Assembly: GCA_027924585.1 (NCBI GenBank)
Contig: BSBM01000151.1
Span: forward strand, 9,023,501-9,087,500
Direction: 5' to 3'
DNA from: Larix kaempferi
Lineage: Eukaryota; Streptophyta; Pinopsida; Pinales; Pinaceae
DNA length: 64,000 nt
Position 1 is the first letter of the stretch. Each line of letters starts with the position of its first letter. The notes beneath the pieces were generated by a model that worked only from the letters and a program-made list of their open reading frames with translations, was not told where the DNA came from and ran no database searches. Position numbers and translations under genes: made by a program. Shown here one piece after another: positions 33,849 through 45,300 of this stretch.

Positions 33849-36614
33849 GACATTTTGCCAAGGTTGAATAAACACTTCTCTAAACAACTTACCCATTTGT
33901 GAGACACTGCCTTTCCTTGTGTATTCTTTGTCCAACACATGCTTAAGTGTGTAACACCATTTCCCTTATCCAAAGTATCATAGTGTCAAGTCTGTCAAGT
34001 CATCCCCTTTTGGCCTAGCCTTGCATCCTTAGCCTTCACCCTCTGCTAGCAAAATGAGTATATTCTTGAGGTTCTCTTTCAAAGTAAATTATTAACTAAC
34101 CTACTATTATCTATTAACTGCCAGTGAAATAATGCTTAGTGTTTTAAAGTCTTGCTATGAAAATGTTTTAAAGAGCATGCCTTAACCATTTGCACTTGCA
34201 GCAGCATGGCTTCTTTAGCCATGGTCATATTTTGATCAGTTTGACTGGTCAACCCTAGTTTGACCAAGATCAACCTTGGGATCCGTGATGAGATGGACTG
34301 CTTATATTGTATGATGTTGATATATGGTCGTTTATATACCTTTTGATGATTCCATATGATGGGCACAGGTTTCAGATGATGATTGATGCAATTTTTATTG
34401 ATTATTATCATTTCTAAATCATCATATTTTTACTTGTCCGGGTATGGTGGATGCTACAGGTGATTTTACGGGTTACCATGAGGTGTATGAGTACTCATCT
34501 CTAGTGGATTTGGGTCTTCTGGATCCATTGAGACACTTATCTTTCATTTTCAGGCTCTCCCAGATATGATTTAAGCAATGTTTTCACCTGTTGACCAGTT
34601 TGGCCATGCTGATGTTGCCTGTCCAGCTGATGCATTGGAGGCAAGTCGTTGCCTAGGGCGCTACAGAGGAAGGGGGTGGTCCAGCCACTTGTTATTACCA
34701 TATTACCCCCCTTCCAGACATGATGGTACAGTCAGATTTTGAGCCCGGGCACCAGACAGTGGGCTGTGGGGAGCTTGGTGGTTTTTCAAGTGGAATAAAA
34801 ATGTACTAGAAAGGTCATTTAGGAATTCGATTTGGGAAATTGAGGCAAGGTTTTGGCATGAGGTATGCTCTGAGGTCATCTATGGTGTATCCCACTCCTT
34901 CTAGATTAGTTTGCAGCATTCAGTGGGGTCCACACAGTCATCAGGATGTGTTTTGATGCATTCTTCTCTCAGTTGAGGGGGCTAGGATTCGATCATTTGT
35001 ACACTTGGACATGTCATTGAGTCATATATTAAATTATTGTGCCATGGGGTGATTCTAGTGAAGGAAAGTAATGCATCCTAGCCCCACCATGTGCTCCTAG
35101 TGTCTTGTCCTTGTCATCTTATGTGGCACAACTTATATCTTAGTCATTTTATGTGGTGCGCACCCCACTTAGGCTTCTTCTATGTAGTGTGCACCCCCCT
35201 CATGTGAGTGATCCATGTTATATTGTATCAGCTCATCTTAGCCGTTGATTGCATTATTTTATCTTTTAATCTCAACCACTCATTTCAAAAGTGGTTTAGG
35301 GTTTTGGTCTCCGTCATCCTATTTAAGGAAGAGACCACCCTCTTGTAAAGACATCTAGAGATTTTTGGCTCTTGGCTACCGGAATAGAAGAAATATTTTT
35401 GAGCACATACTTGGATCTTGATTTGGGTGTTTGATTATGATGATTGTAAATGCTTTTTCCATTGCACTGAAGGATATTTTGTAGCTATCTTGTATCTTTT
35501 TTCCACTAATCGATTTACAGGTGAAGAGGACGATTTAGGAGGAGTGCGCATTGGTGGGGATGCTTGCCTTGCAACCTTCTATCAAATTGTGGTTCAAACA
35601 AGGAGTGATTTTGTCTTTGTAGCAATCATTCTTTATCTTTTACCTCTAGCTTGTATCTACCCTCGTTTTGTTGGCTAATTGAGCTTTGTCTCCTTGGTTT
35701 TGCAGGAAGAAAGGGGTGCATATGTGGACTTGGGCAAATCGCACTAGCAAGAGAAACTACAAATTCTTCATTTGATCTGTGGGGAAGTAATCCTGTCATA
35801 ATCGGCATCCATCTCATTATCCTAGTATGCTTGAAAGGTACGTATTTTATTTCTTTAGCTTATCCATTATTTCTAGATTTCAAGACCCTTAAAGTCAAAA
35901 CCCTTGTATTTTTTATTTTTCAGATCTATGGAGATCTAGCAAACATTTGGGCTTAATAATTAAAATCCACCTTAATAATCATCTTAACATTCCCGATCTA
36001 AAGTTTGGTGGACATTCGACTCCATTTACCCCCTGATCTAAGGCATTGGGCCTCTCCAAGGGAGGTTGCACTTGTTGGGTAGGTGGCCATTTGCTAGATC
36101 CCAATCGTGGGTATTGCTCTTTTCTTCTCAAATCCATAGATCCATATTATAGCAAAACCCCTAGTGCCAATTTATCTTAATTTTTAACTTGTGGGCCCCA
36201 TTTGCACCATTTTCCATATTTTAAGGGTGGGCCCCACTTGGGTACTTTTACTTGGCATTAGATCTATCTAGATCTACTATTCCTAACCTATAAGTGGCCT
36301 TATCTTTTGTTGGTTGAACAATTTGTCCACTTATCCATTCTAGATCTAGATCTATCCCTCTTGATCTCCTCACATTTTGTCCCTCACAATTCCCTAGGAG
36401 GTTTTGAGTGGGTTCGCTAGCCTTCATAGGTTAGCTAGGGTCTCCCCCTTGGTCTTGCTTAGGCTTGATCTAAAGTGAAGAGTGCCTCGGTTATCGTGAC
36501 ACCAACTTTCATTGGGAACCGTGGCATCTCTTGGGTCACTTCTTTAGTTGTCCAACGCCTCTACCATGCTGGCTAGGATAACCTTTAGGGACAACTACAA
36601 GGTGTGTGATAACA
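33849..36614 (+). mobile_element. family A LTR, sense, 5'-truncated
   Basis: It starts in mid-copy ('gacattttgccaaggttgaataaacac') and runs through a TATTTAAG box at 35320 to the A 3' terminus ACAAGGTGTGTGATAACA at 36614. It is followed by GGGCC and then by an antisense A copy. Confidence 0.65.
35320..35327 (+). promoter_or_regulatory. TATA-like box of family A LTR
   Basis: TATTTAAG followed by GAAGAGACC. It corresponds to TATAAG at 44905 and TATTTAAAG at 49739 in the other sense copies. Confidence 0.5.
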
Positions 36615-36949
36615 GGGCCCACCCCTTAAAATATGGAAAATGAGTGAAATGGGGTCCACAAGGTGAAATTGAGGTCCAAATGGCACTAGGAGGTTGGCTA
36701 GGTAGTAGATCTAATGTTTAAAGGAAAAAGTAGCACAACCCAAATGATGGATCCGGAAATATGCATAAAACCCACAACTGCGTCCCCCTCAAGAGATGAT
36801 CAGTGCCTTAGATCGAGGGCCAAATGGAGTCGGAATGAAACCAAACTTTAGCTATGTTCTTTAATTTATATAGAGGTTGGTTTTATGTTTGAAGCCCAAA
36901 TAATTGCCAGATCTATCAGATCTAAAAATCTAGGGTTTTAACAATGAGG
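36615..36949 (-). mobile_element. family A LTR fragment hosting the hAT element
   Basis: It matches 26385-27060 and 2690-3660 ('cttaaaatatgg', 'cccacaaggtgaa', 'gatctaaaaatctagggtttt'). It is broken by the hAT insertion at 36958 and continues at 42308-42377 and 46855-46902. Confidence 0.65.
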
Positions 36950-36957
36950 GTTTGAAG

Positions 36958-37230
36958 CTCCGTTGCACGGGAACCGCTCCCAGACTTTAGGAAACCCGTT
37001 CCAGAAGTTCCCGCGTTCCAGGGAGCTTAGGAACGGGTACAAAACGTTCCAAAATGCATGGGAACGGTTCCGGGAGCTTGGGAACTTTTCGGGAGCTTCG
37101 AACATGAAATCTTGGGAGCTTGGGAACTTCAAATCGGCCGTTCCTCATTTCGGGAGCTTGCACGCGCTCCGGTTTTCCAGGGAACTCCCACACGCTCCTC
37201 GTAGAGCGGGAACTCCCAGCCGTTCCCAAA
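36958..37230. repeat. hAT left subterminal repeat region
   Basis: Five copies of GGGAGCTT between 37021 and 37160 and many GGAAC or GTTCC words on both strands. In hAT elements such clustered subterminal motifs are transposase-binding sites. That function is inferred here. Confidence 0.6.
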
Positions 37231-37247
37231 CGTGTGGGGCCCAAAGT

Positions 37248-37330
37248 TAATCACTCCCACCAAACATAATCTCTCCCGTCAAATGATAATCTCTCCCGCC
37301 AAGCTTAATCGCTCCCGCCAAACACATAAT
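37248..37330. repeat. four ~20-bp promoter-proximal tandem repeats
   Basis: Units are TAATC(A/T/G)CTCCC(A/G)(C/T)CAA..., beginning at 37248, 37267, 37287 and 37306, just upstream of the TATA box. CTCCCGCC resembles, but does not exactly match, the E2F-type element. They may be cis-elements of the transposase promoter. Confidence 0.7.
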
Positions 37331-37335
37331 TTTTT

Positions 37336-37342
37336 TATAAAT
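37336..37342 (+). promoter_or_regulatory. TATA box of the hAT transposase gene
   Basis: TATAAAT follows a T-run immediately after the four 20-bp repeats and precedes the GC-rich 5' exon. Confidence 0.55.
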
Positions 37343-37489
37343 GCAGAGTTCGGCAATGTAGATTTCGTGTGGAACGTCTGGCTTCCTCTGCGTCTGCGAG
37401 TGGGCTGTTTGTCTGAGAGTGAGGAACGTCTGCATGCCTCTGCGTCTGCGAGTGAGTGACAATGAGTGCATCTGCTGTGAGGGAGTCGG

Positions 37490-37690
37490 AGTCTAGACTG
37501 AGCTCTGTCGAGCCGAGTTCCTGAGCCGAGCCGAGTTCCGTCCGTTCTTTGACTGAGCCGAGCCGAGTTCCCTTCTTTGAGCCGAGCTGAGCTCTGTCTG
37601 AGCCGAGTTCCCTTCTTTGAGCCGAGCCGAGCCGAGCTTCTGTCTGAGCCGAGTTCCCTTCTTTGAGCCGAGCTCTGTCGCATCTGCTCT
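37490..37690. repeat. GAGCCGAG-based minisatellite in the hAT 5' exon
   Basis: There are multiple GAGCCGAG / GAGCCGAGTTCC(C)TTCTTT units with variable GAGCTCTGTC interruptions. Long minus-strand ORFs here (37279-37697) are by-products of the repeat. Confidence 0.8.
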
Positions 37691-37888
37691 GCTTCATCTG
37701 AGCTGAGAGGTCTGCTTCATCTGAGCTCTGCTCTGCTGTGAGAGAGCCGAGTTGCGTCTGGTGTGGGAGAGACGAGTACTGTTGCCGTTTGCTGGGACGT
37801 TGGCTGGGCTGTTTGTTGGGACAACACGGGCATCGAAGATAATCCCTGCGTGGTTTGCCGTTGGTTGTGATAGCTCGGGCTCGGGCAG

Positions 37889-39523
37889 GTAACGAAATTT
37901 AATTGTTTAGTTTATGTTTTAAGTTTTAAATTTTATTATTCTATAATCTATAGTTTATGTTTTAAATTTTATTTTATGTTTTAAATTTCATTTTATTATT
38001 CTTTAGTTTGTAAGTTTTAGACTTTTAAATTTTAATTTTAAATTATGTGTTAATTTTTAATGTTTTAAATTTTAATTTAAGTTTTAGTTTTAAACTTTAA
38101 ACTTTTAAGTTTTATTTTTATGTTTTTAACTTTTTAGTTTTAGTTTTAATTTTTTTAATTTTTAATTTTTAAGTTTTAGACTTTAGTTTAACAAATTAAA
38201 TTACTATTTTAGTATCATTAAATTAGACATTAATTTAAAATAATGTTTAAATTCTAATAGTATCATTAAATTACTATTTTAGTATCATTAAATTAGACTT
38301 TAATCATTAATTTAAAATAATGTTTAACTTTAGTTTAACAAATTAAATTACTAGTTTTGGACTTTAGTTTAACAAATTAAATTACTATTTTAGTTCTAGT
38401 ATTAACTTTTAAAGTTTTATATTGTTTTAATCTTAGTTTAATTTTAAATTAAACTTAGAATATTTAAATTTAAATTTATAAATTTTTTTATAAGACAACT
38501 ATAAATTTAATTTGCATTTTATAGCCATCACAATTTATTTTTCATTTTATCATATCAATGTTAATAACTTAATTATTAATGTTAATTAGTTATTAAGTTA
38601 TTAACTTATTTAATTGAAATTTTCAATTTTGTAATTTTTTTCTTAGTTCTAATTATTAGACTACACTTTATTTCATTTTATTCACAAAGGCAAATACATA
38701 CATCATTTTTTTGTGGCAAATACATACATCAATGATTCAATGATTCAATGATTCAATTGCATGCATTAAATTATTAATGGTTATTTCAATTTGAATTCAA
38801 ATAGACAAATATAATCATATTTAAAAATCAATACATACATCAATGGTTGACTCAAATACATCCATTAATGGTTGACGCAACTACATATATCAATGGTTCA
38901 TTTTATTGGTTGACGCAACTACATATATCAATGGTTCATTTTATTCAAAGAGGTAGAGACATACACATAGCTAAGGTACAAATAAAATTAGAAGTTATGT
39001 CTCATGAGGCAAATATTTAAAATTTTAATACATACATCAATGGTTGACTTAAATTAAAATACATACATCCATGGTTGAGGCAAATACATACATCAATGGT
39101 TCATTTTAATTTTTATTCAAAGAGGTAGAGACATTCATATAGCTCAGTTACAAATGAAATTAAAAGTTATGTCTCATGATTCTAGTATGTCCAATCTCCA
39201 ATGTTCTCCAATGCCAAGTTTGTTTTTCAATTTTCACTCAAATAATAAATTCCATGTTAATTAAAATTTTAAAACAATTCACACTTGCAATTATGACTCC
39301 ATTTTAAATTTAAGTTAAATAATTATTTATTTGGCATACATAAATGTACACACTTCTTGAATAACTCAATGACAAATCATATCCAATGTTGCAATACAAT
39401 TTTCACTTTTCAAGTTTTCATATTTCAATAATTAATTTTTCAGAGTTTGTTTTAAATTTAAGCATGCACATTTGCAATCAAACTAAACTTTAAATTAAAC
39501 ATGCTATGTTGTGTATTGCTCAG
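37889..39523 (+). other. AT-rich intron of the hAT transposase gene (predicted)
   Basis: Donor cag|gtaacg at 37889 and acceptor tgctcag ending at 39523. The abrupt change from GC-rich exon to very AT-rich sequence (about 37900-38680), followed by 'catacatcaatggttga' direct repeats (about 38700-39150), fits a 5' UTR intron. ATG of the transposase follows seven bases into the next exon. Confidence 0.55.
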
Positions 39524-39530
39524 GGAAGTC

Positions 39531-41777
39531 ATGGAGAGTGGAAGCCTACCACCTACTGGGCAAGACACTAGTTCTACTCCAAGTCCAAATGCAAGCCAAA
39601 GCCAAAGTGAAAGAGCAAATCCTAAGAAACCCTTGTTAAAGTTTGTGAAGAAAATTACTCAAAATAAGAAAAAGAATAGTGGTGGTTGTGAAGAATGGAT
39701 GTGCTTGTTATGCAACCATGTATTTAAGGGAAGCTACACTAGAGTGTGGCATCATCTTTTGTCCATGTCTGGTGATGGGGTTAAGGGTTGTACATGTAAT
39801 ATTGAAAAAAGAATGGAGTTGACCAAGCTTCACATGGTTGCCACAGGTGTCTGTGAATCTGACTTGGAAAATGAACGTCCTTTTAAGGTACCTAGGACTT
39901 TGTCATCCTCCAATGATGTCCAAGATTCGGTGAATCAAAGTCAACTAAACCAAGTTGAGTCTCAAGGGGGTTCTAGTTCTGAAAGGAACAAGTCTGCCAG
40001 TACTGTTGCTGCTGACCAAATTCGTAAAATATACAATGTTGTGCATAGGGATGACGCTGATGATGCTGTAGCTGATTTTTTCATGGCAAATGGGATTTCA
40101 TTTAATGCCACTCGTTCACCATATTACAAAGAAATGGCGAAAAAAATCATAGCTGCTGGGCAAGGATATACACCCCCAGGTTACAATAAAATGAGGACAT
40201 CATTGTTAGACAAGGGGGTGACAAGAATGTAGGGGCTTACAGTGGACCTCAAACAGTCATGGACTTATTCAGGGTGTTCAATAGTCATGGACGGTTGGAC
40301 AGACATTCAACATAGGCCATTGTTGAATATCATTATCACATCTCCTACAGGGCCCTACTTTTTAAGAGCAATTGATTGTAGTGGAAAATTGAAAGATGCT
40401 ACTTTCATGTTTGAAGTGTTGAAGGAAGCAATTGATGAGATTGGTCCTTCAAATGTTGTACATGTAATCACAGATGCAGCACCTGTTTGCAAAGCAACGG
40501 GAATGATGGTACAAAGCCGATACAAGCATATATTTTGGACTCCTTGTTGTGTCCATTCTCTTAACAATGTCCTCAAAGACATTGGTAAAATATCATGGAT
40601 TTCAAAAATCATTTTAGAGGCAAGAGAGGCACAAATGTTCATCTGCAACCACCATGCCTCATTGGCAATCTATAGAGTGAAATCACGAAAACAGTTTTTG
40701 AAGCCTGCAGAAACAAGCTATGCAACATACTTCATTCTTCTTGAACGTATGGTTGAGGTGTATGCACCCCTACAAGCCACTGTTGTTGCAGAAGAGTGGA
40801 ATGCATGGTCCGAGTCTAAATCAACTCAAGCAAAGAAGATAAAAGATATGCTTCTTAGTGAGGATTGGTGGTGTGAGTGTAAGTATATTGTTTCTTTTAC
40901 ATCCCCAATTGTGGAGTTGATTAGGTATGTTGATTCTGATTCCCCTAATCTTGGGGAAATATATGAATGTATGGATTGTATGGTAGGAAAGGTAAAGAAT
41001 GTAATTCGTCAAAGAAACCCTTCTTTGGAATTTTTCCAAGAAATCCATAAGATAATAGAGAAGAGATGGAGCAAACTCAATACCTCTCTTCACATGGCTG
41101 CATATGCACTTAATCCTAAGTGGTATATGGAGAGACCAAACAGAGTTCTACCCATTGATCATGGAGAGGTAAAACATGGGTTTCTTGATGCCATAAACAA
41201 GATGTATACCCCAGATGAAGCAAATGTGTTGCGTGGACAGTTTATTGATTTTGGAACCTTAAGTCCCCCTACATTCACTCAAGATGCAAGGCGGGACATC
41301 AAGATTTATGCACAAAAGAATCCCATAGGATGATGGAGAATGTATGGGGGGGAAGTCCCAAAGCTTCGACAGCTTGCCTCACGCTTTCTATCTCAAGTTT
41401 CCAGTTCCTCAGCAGCTGAAAGGAATTGGTCTACTTATAGTTTCATCCACTCTGTTAAAAGGAATAGACTTACTTCTCAGAGAGCGGAGAAACTGATTTA
41501 TGTGCATAGTAGTCTTCGACTCCTTTCCAGGAAGCTACCTGAGTATTTAGAGGGCCTTGCAGCACGGTGGGATGTGGATGCTGAAGATGTTGCTCAAATT
41601 GATGATGATGAGGATAATCCTCCACCAAATGCAGGCTTGGTTGGTATACCCTTAGATGACATTGCATCTAATGTTGGTGCTGCTGATGATGATGATGGTG
41701 GTGACCATGGAGGTGCAGAGCCAAGTGAGGCTCAAGCTTATATGGATAGCCTTGTTGTTGAAGATCGCACTTTATGA
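39531..41777 (+). pseudogene. hAT transposase (BED finger, DUF659, hATC), two nonsense codons
   Basis: One reading frame of 749 codons is broken by TAG at 40230-40232 and TGA at 41331-41333, with no frameshift. Start ATG 39531 (MESGSLPPTG) is preferred over 39501, since a splice acceptor lies between them. A BED-type zinc finger (CLLCNHVFKGSYTRVWHH) is near 39700-39760. DUF659 follows the first stop, with acidic residues in MDGWTD (40290) and VITDAAP (40473) and the CCVHSLNN motif. The hATC dimerisation domain after the second stop holds AAERNWSTYSFIHS with its glutamate at 41418. The presumed D-D-E residues all survive. The C-terminus is acidic and histidine/aspartate-rich. The last break is recent, since the rest is clean. 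Confidence 0.88.
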
Positions 41778-41831
41778 TCATCTTCTTTGTAACTCGTGAT
41801 ATATTTTGGGCCTTGGCCTTTGGGCACTTTT

Positions 41832-41941
41832 GGACTATGTTGTACTTGGGCATTTTGCCAAATTTTGGACTATGTTGTACTTGGGCATTTTGCCAAATTT
41901 TGAACTATGTAGTAGTTGGGCATTTGCCATTTTGCCAAATT
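41832..41941. repeat. 35-bp tandem repeat in the transposase 3' UTR
   Basis: GGACTATGTTGTACTTGGG with CATTTTGCCAAATTTT is repeated at 41832 and 41867, with a diverged third unit from 41902. Confidence 0.8.
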
Positions 41942-42307
41942 TTGATCTATGTATTTATTACTTTATGGTATTTTGAACTATGTTGGTACTTTATGGTAAT
42001 TTAATTTTATTGAAGACTGAAAATAAAAAATGGTATTGTGAGGTATGCTTTCTTAATGTACTACTCCTAAATAGAAGTTTTAATTTTAAATAATAGTAAT
42101 ACTAAATACTAAATACTAAATAGTATACAATCTGAATCTTTAAATAGTTGCTATATTTTTTTTTTATATTTTTTTAATATATATTATTGCCTCTCCCAAC
42201 TTGCCGTTTCCTACAAATTTAGGGGAAACTTCTAACCGTATCCGACACCCGTACCCAAGTTCCCAACGTTCCCGCGTTCCGGAAATTCGTGCAACATAGG
42301 TTTGAAG

Positions 42308-42377
42308 TGACCAATGGGTAAAATGCATGAAAATAGATACATACCTTGTAGATCTTGCCTCTAAAGCTTGCGGCTAC
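42308..42377 (-). mobile_element. family A fragment between hAT and the next A copy
   Basis: 'tgaccaatgggtaaaatg...cctctaaagcttgcggctac' corresponds to 31322-31400 and ends at the insertion point of the copy at 42378. Confidence 0.6.
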
Positions 42378-45300
42378 TGTTATCAAACCATAGTAGTAGG
42401 GCTACTATTCTTGCTTAGCAGATATCTGCACATTCCATAGTTTCCATTATTCAGAGCTTGGCTATGATGATTGTATATCTTGAGATCACTCATGATCAGA
42501 GTAGTATATTATTCAGACTTATGTTAGACCTTGTGTCAAGGCTGAGCCTTGAGAGTTCAGATTTGATGACCGATGTGACCCTTTATCCCATACAGTTTCA
42601 GTTCAGTGCTTAGAGATGTATTGCAGCAGTGTTTCAGATGGTATATGATGCTTATTACTATGATGATGTTGTATGACCTATGGATGCTTTATCATTGACT
42701 GTGGATTATTATCTTGTTGATTTAGTCATGTTCACAGCATTTGCTTGGTATATTATTCCTGATGTGGCAAATTGTTTAAAATGGACTATTAATTATAAAA
42801 TGGACAATTACTTGCACATTTTGGTCATTTAACAAAACTCACTGGTTTACCACCTTACATAGATATGGTCTTTCCTGACACCAGTTGTATGCTAGTGTAG
42901 GCTCCATATTCACTTGACTCCATCCATACATGACTTTCCTTATTTGACTTTAAACCTTGACCTGTCTCATTTGACTTTCTGATACTGAGGACTTCTCCAT
43001 TTTTCTACCTCTGTGTTTGGACTGCTTCCCTGTATGTTCAGTGTCTCGGCTCTAAGTTGGTGACAAAGCTTGCCTTTGGTGAGTTGGATTGTAGGCCTAA
43101 ATCATTCTGGTCGGTTGTCCCGTGTTTGGCATTGGCTCGAACTCCCCCTAGTCACTTGAGATGTTGTTGGCTAAAACTGAAAGCTCATGTACTACTTATG
43201 GAAACTTATAAATTCGCCCATGGAAACTAAAAAGGGCAAGAGTGATGAACAGCTAAAAATACTCCTCGAAGAGTATAAGAAAGGTCCAAAAAGCAATGGT
43301 TCTTAAAAGCTATATCTAAACAATTGTTGACCTTATATATATATGAAAACATGCCTTGGATGCAAGCTGCAACTAGTTGTGCTTATCAGCACCCTTGAGA
43401 TCCAAAGGGTTATGTAGGCCAAAAAGGCTATGAAATGAAATTGAATGATCTTAATGAACTTGGATCAACTTGATGTAGACATGATGCCTAATTTGAATAA
43501 GCACTCTCTAAAAAACTTATCCATTTGTGAGGCACAGCCATTCCCCGTGTTATTTTGTCCAAGCACAGAGTTTGTAGCTTTCCCCTTTTTCCCAGTCCAA
43601 AGTATTTTTGAGTTGAGTAAGACAAGTCAACCCCTTGGCCCAACCTTGTTCCTAGCCTTCATCCTTTACTAACAGTTTGACCATGTCCAATGGGTGATTT
43701 TGTCATTTGAACTATTGTGCAAGTAATTTTATAACAAAGGAATATGCTAACGTGATTAATGCCACTGAATGGATGTTATACTTTGAGCTTGGCTGTGAGA
43801 ATGATTAGAAAAACATGTCTTAGTCTACTGATGTGATTTATCCTTGGTTGTATATTATTGGGATCCATGATGATGTGGACCATATATATATACCTATTGA
43901 TGATGATTGATGGTCCCACATACTTGATGATTATGTCATATGATGGACATATGGTTCAGATGATGATTGATGCAGTTCAACAGGTTTTATTATTACTTCA
44001 GATCATCAGATTATGCACTGTCCATATATGGTGGACTCTACAGCTGGCCCATTAGGGCAACCCATGGTGCATGAGTACACATTCCTAGTGGATTTGAGTC
44101 TTCTAGATCCAATGAGACACTTATATTTCAGTTCTGGGCACTTTTGACAGTGATTGATGCAGTTTTACACTTGTTGACCAGATTTGGGGTTGATTTCCCA
44201 GCCTGAGCAGCAGGGGCCAGGAGAGGCCAGTTCACCTAGGGCGTTGGATGAGGAGGGGGTGGTCCAGCCACTTGTTTTTACCATTTACCCCCCCTTCTGG
44301 AGAGCTTGGTGAGCTCAGTTGGATAGCACAGATGCTCTAGGAGGCAGTTTTGGCACTTTCACAGTTACCGAGGCAGTTAAAAAATGGGATAAAGTGGTCA
44401 CTGAGGAATTCGATTTGGGCAATTGAGGCAAGGTTTTTGGCATTTGGTTTTCACAGAGGTCTTCTAGGGTGATCCCACTATCTCCAGCCAGTTTTCACCA
44501 TGTGGGTAGGCCCACAACGATCACAGGAGGTCTTTTACTGCTTGTTTGTCACAGATTTTGAGGACAGATTTGATCATTTATATATTCTTGGACATATTTT
44601 ATTATTTTATTGTGCATTGGGGATGAGCTAGTAAGGATTGATGCCGCCTAGCCCCACCATGTGCTCCATATGTCATGTCCTAGTCATTATGAGGTGGGAT
44701 TTGGTACTTTTACCCCCTCTAGTGGATGACGTCACCCTCCATGATTATTTTTAGATTATGACATCATCACTTTATGAATGATCCATGTGTTATGTTATTA
44801 TGGTTCATCTTAGCCATTGATTGTATGATGAGATCTTTTAATCTCAACCACTCATTTGATATAGTATTGTAAAGTGGTATAGGGTTTTGGTCTTTATTAT
44901 CCTCTATAAGGAGGAGACCCCCTATTGTATAGCTCACCTTTGGAGCTCTGGAATATTGGAATAGAACATTTCTTTGTGGAGCATATCTCTCTTGTCTTGT
45001 GGATTCTCTTGCATCTTGAGTATACAGTATCTCTTCTATGTATCATTGTGGGTTTTGGTTCTACAACTATTTGTCTTGCAGGGAAGTCGAATTGGTGGAG
45101 AGGAGGGCGATTTCTTGAGGGTTATTGTTGGAGGGATCCACATATTCTCTCTTGGGTTGATCTTGTGACAGGGAGTATCATTATTGTATCTTCGTGACAT
45201 AGTTGATGCTTTCTATTACATTTTTCTATCATTTTCATAATCATCTTACTTGACTTGTTTCCATTGATCTTGTCTTGTAGGAGGAGGACGATTTGGCTTC

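Larger units (their letters stand above)
36958..42299 (+). mobile_element. hAT-superfamily DNA transposon with BED-DUF659-hATC transposase
   Basis: The 5342-bp element is flanked by the 8-bp duplication GTTTGAAG (36950-36957 and 42300-42307). Short terminal inverted repeats are CTCCGTTGCACG on the left and CTATGTTGCACG on the right as reverse complement, 10 of 12 matching. Both subterminal regions are dense in GGAAC/GTTCC words, and the 13-mer GTTCCCGCGTTCC occurs at 37007 and 42268. It carries its own TATA box, a 5' non-coding exon, a 1.6-kb AT-rich intron and a nearly complete transposase frame. Two nonsense codons make this copy defective, but its ends look competent. It inserted in a family A LTR. 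Confidence 0.9.

Noticed and set aside
37279-37697. Overlapping minus-strand ORFs of 120-134 codons rich in Ser, Ala, Arg, Leu and Gly
   Set aside because: They are translations of the GAGCCGAG minisatellite in the hAT 5' exon; the periodic residues come from the DNA repeat.
39501-39530. ATG at 39501 as the transposase start
   Set aside because: It precedes a likely splice acceptor (tgctcag at 39517-39523), so it would be intronic. ATG at 39531 is in the exon.
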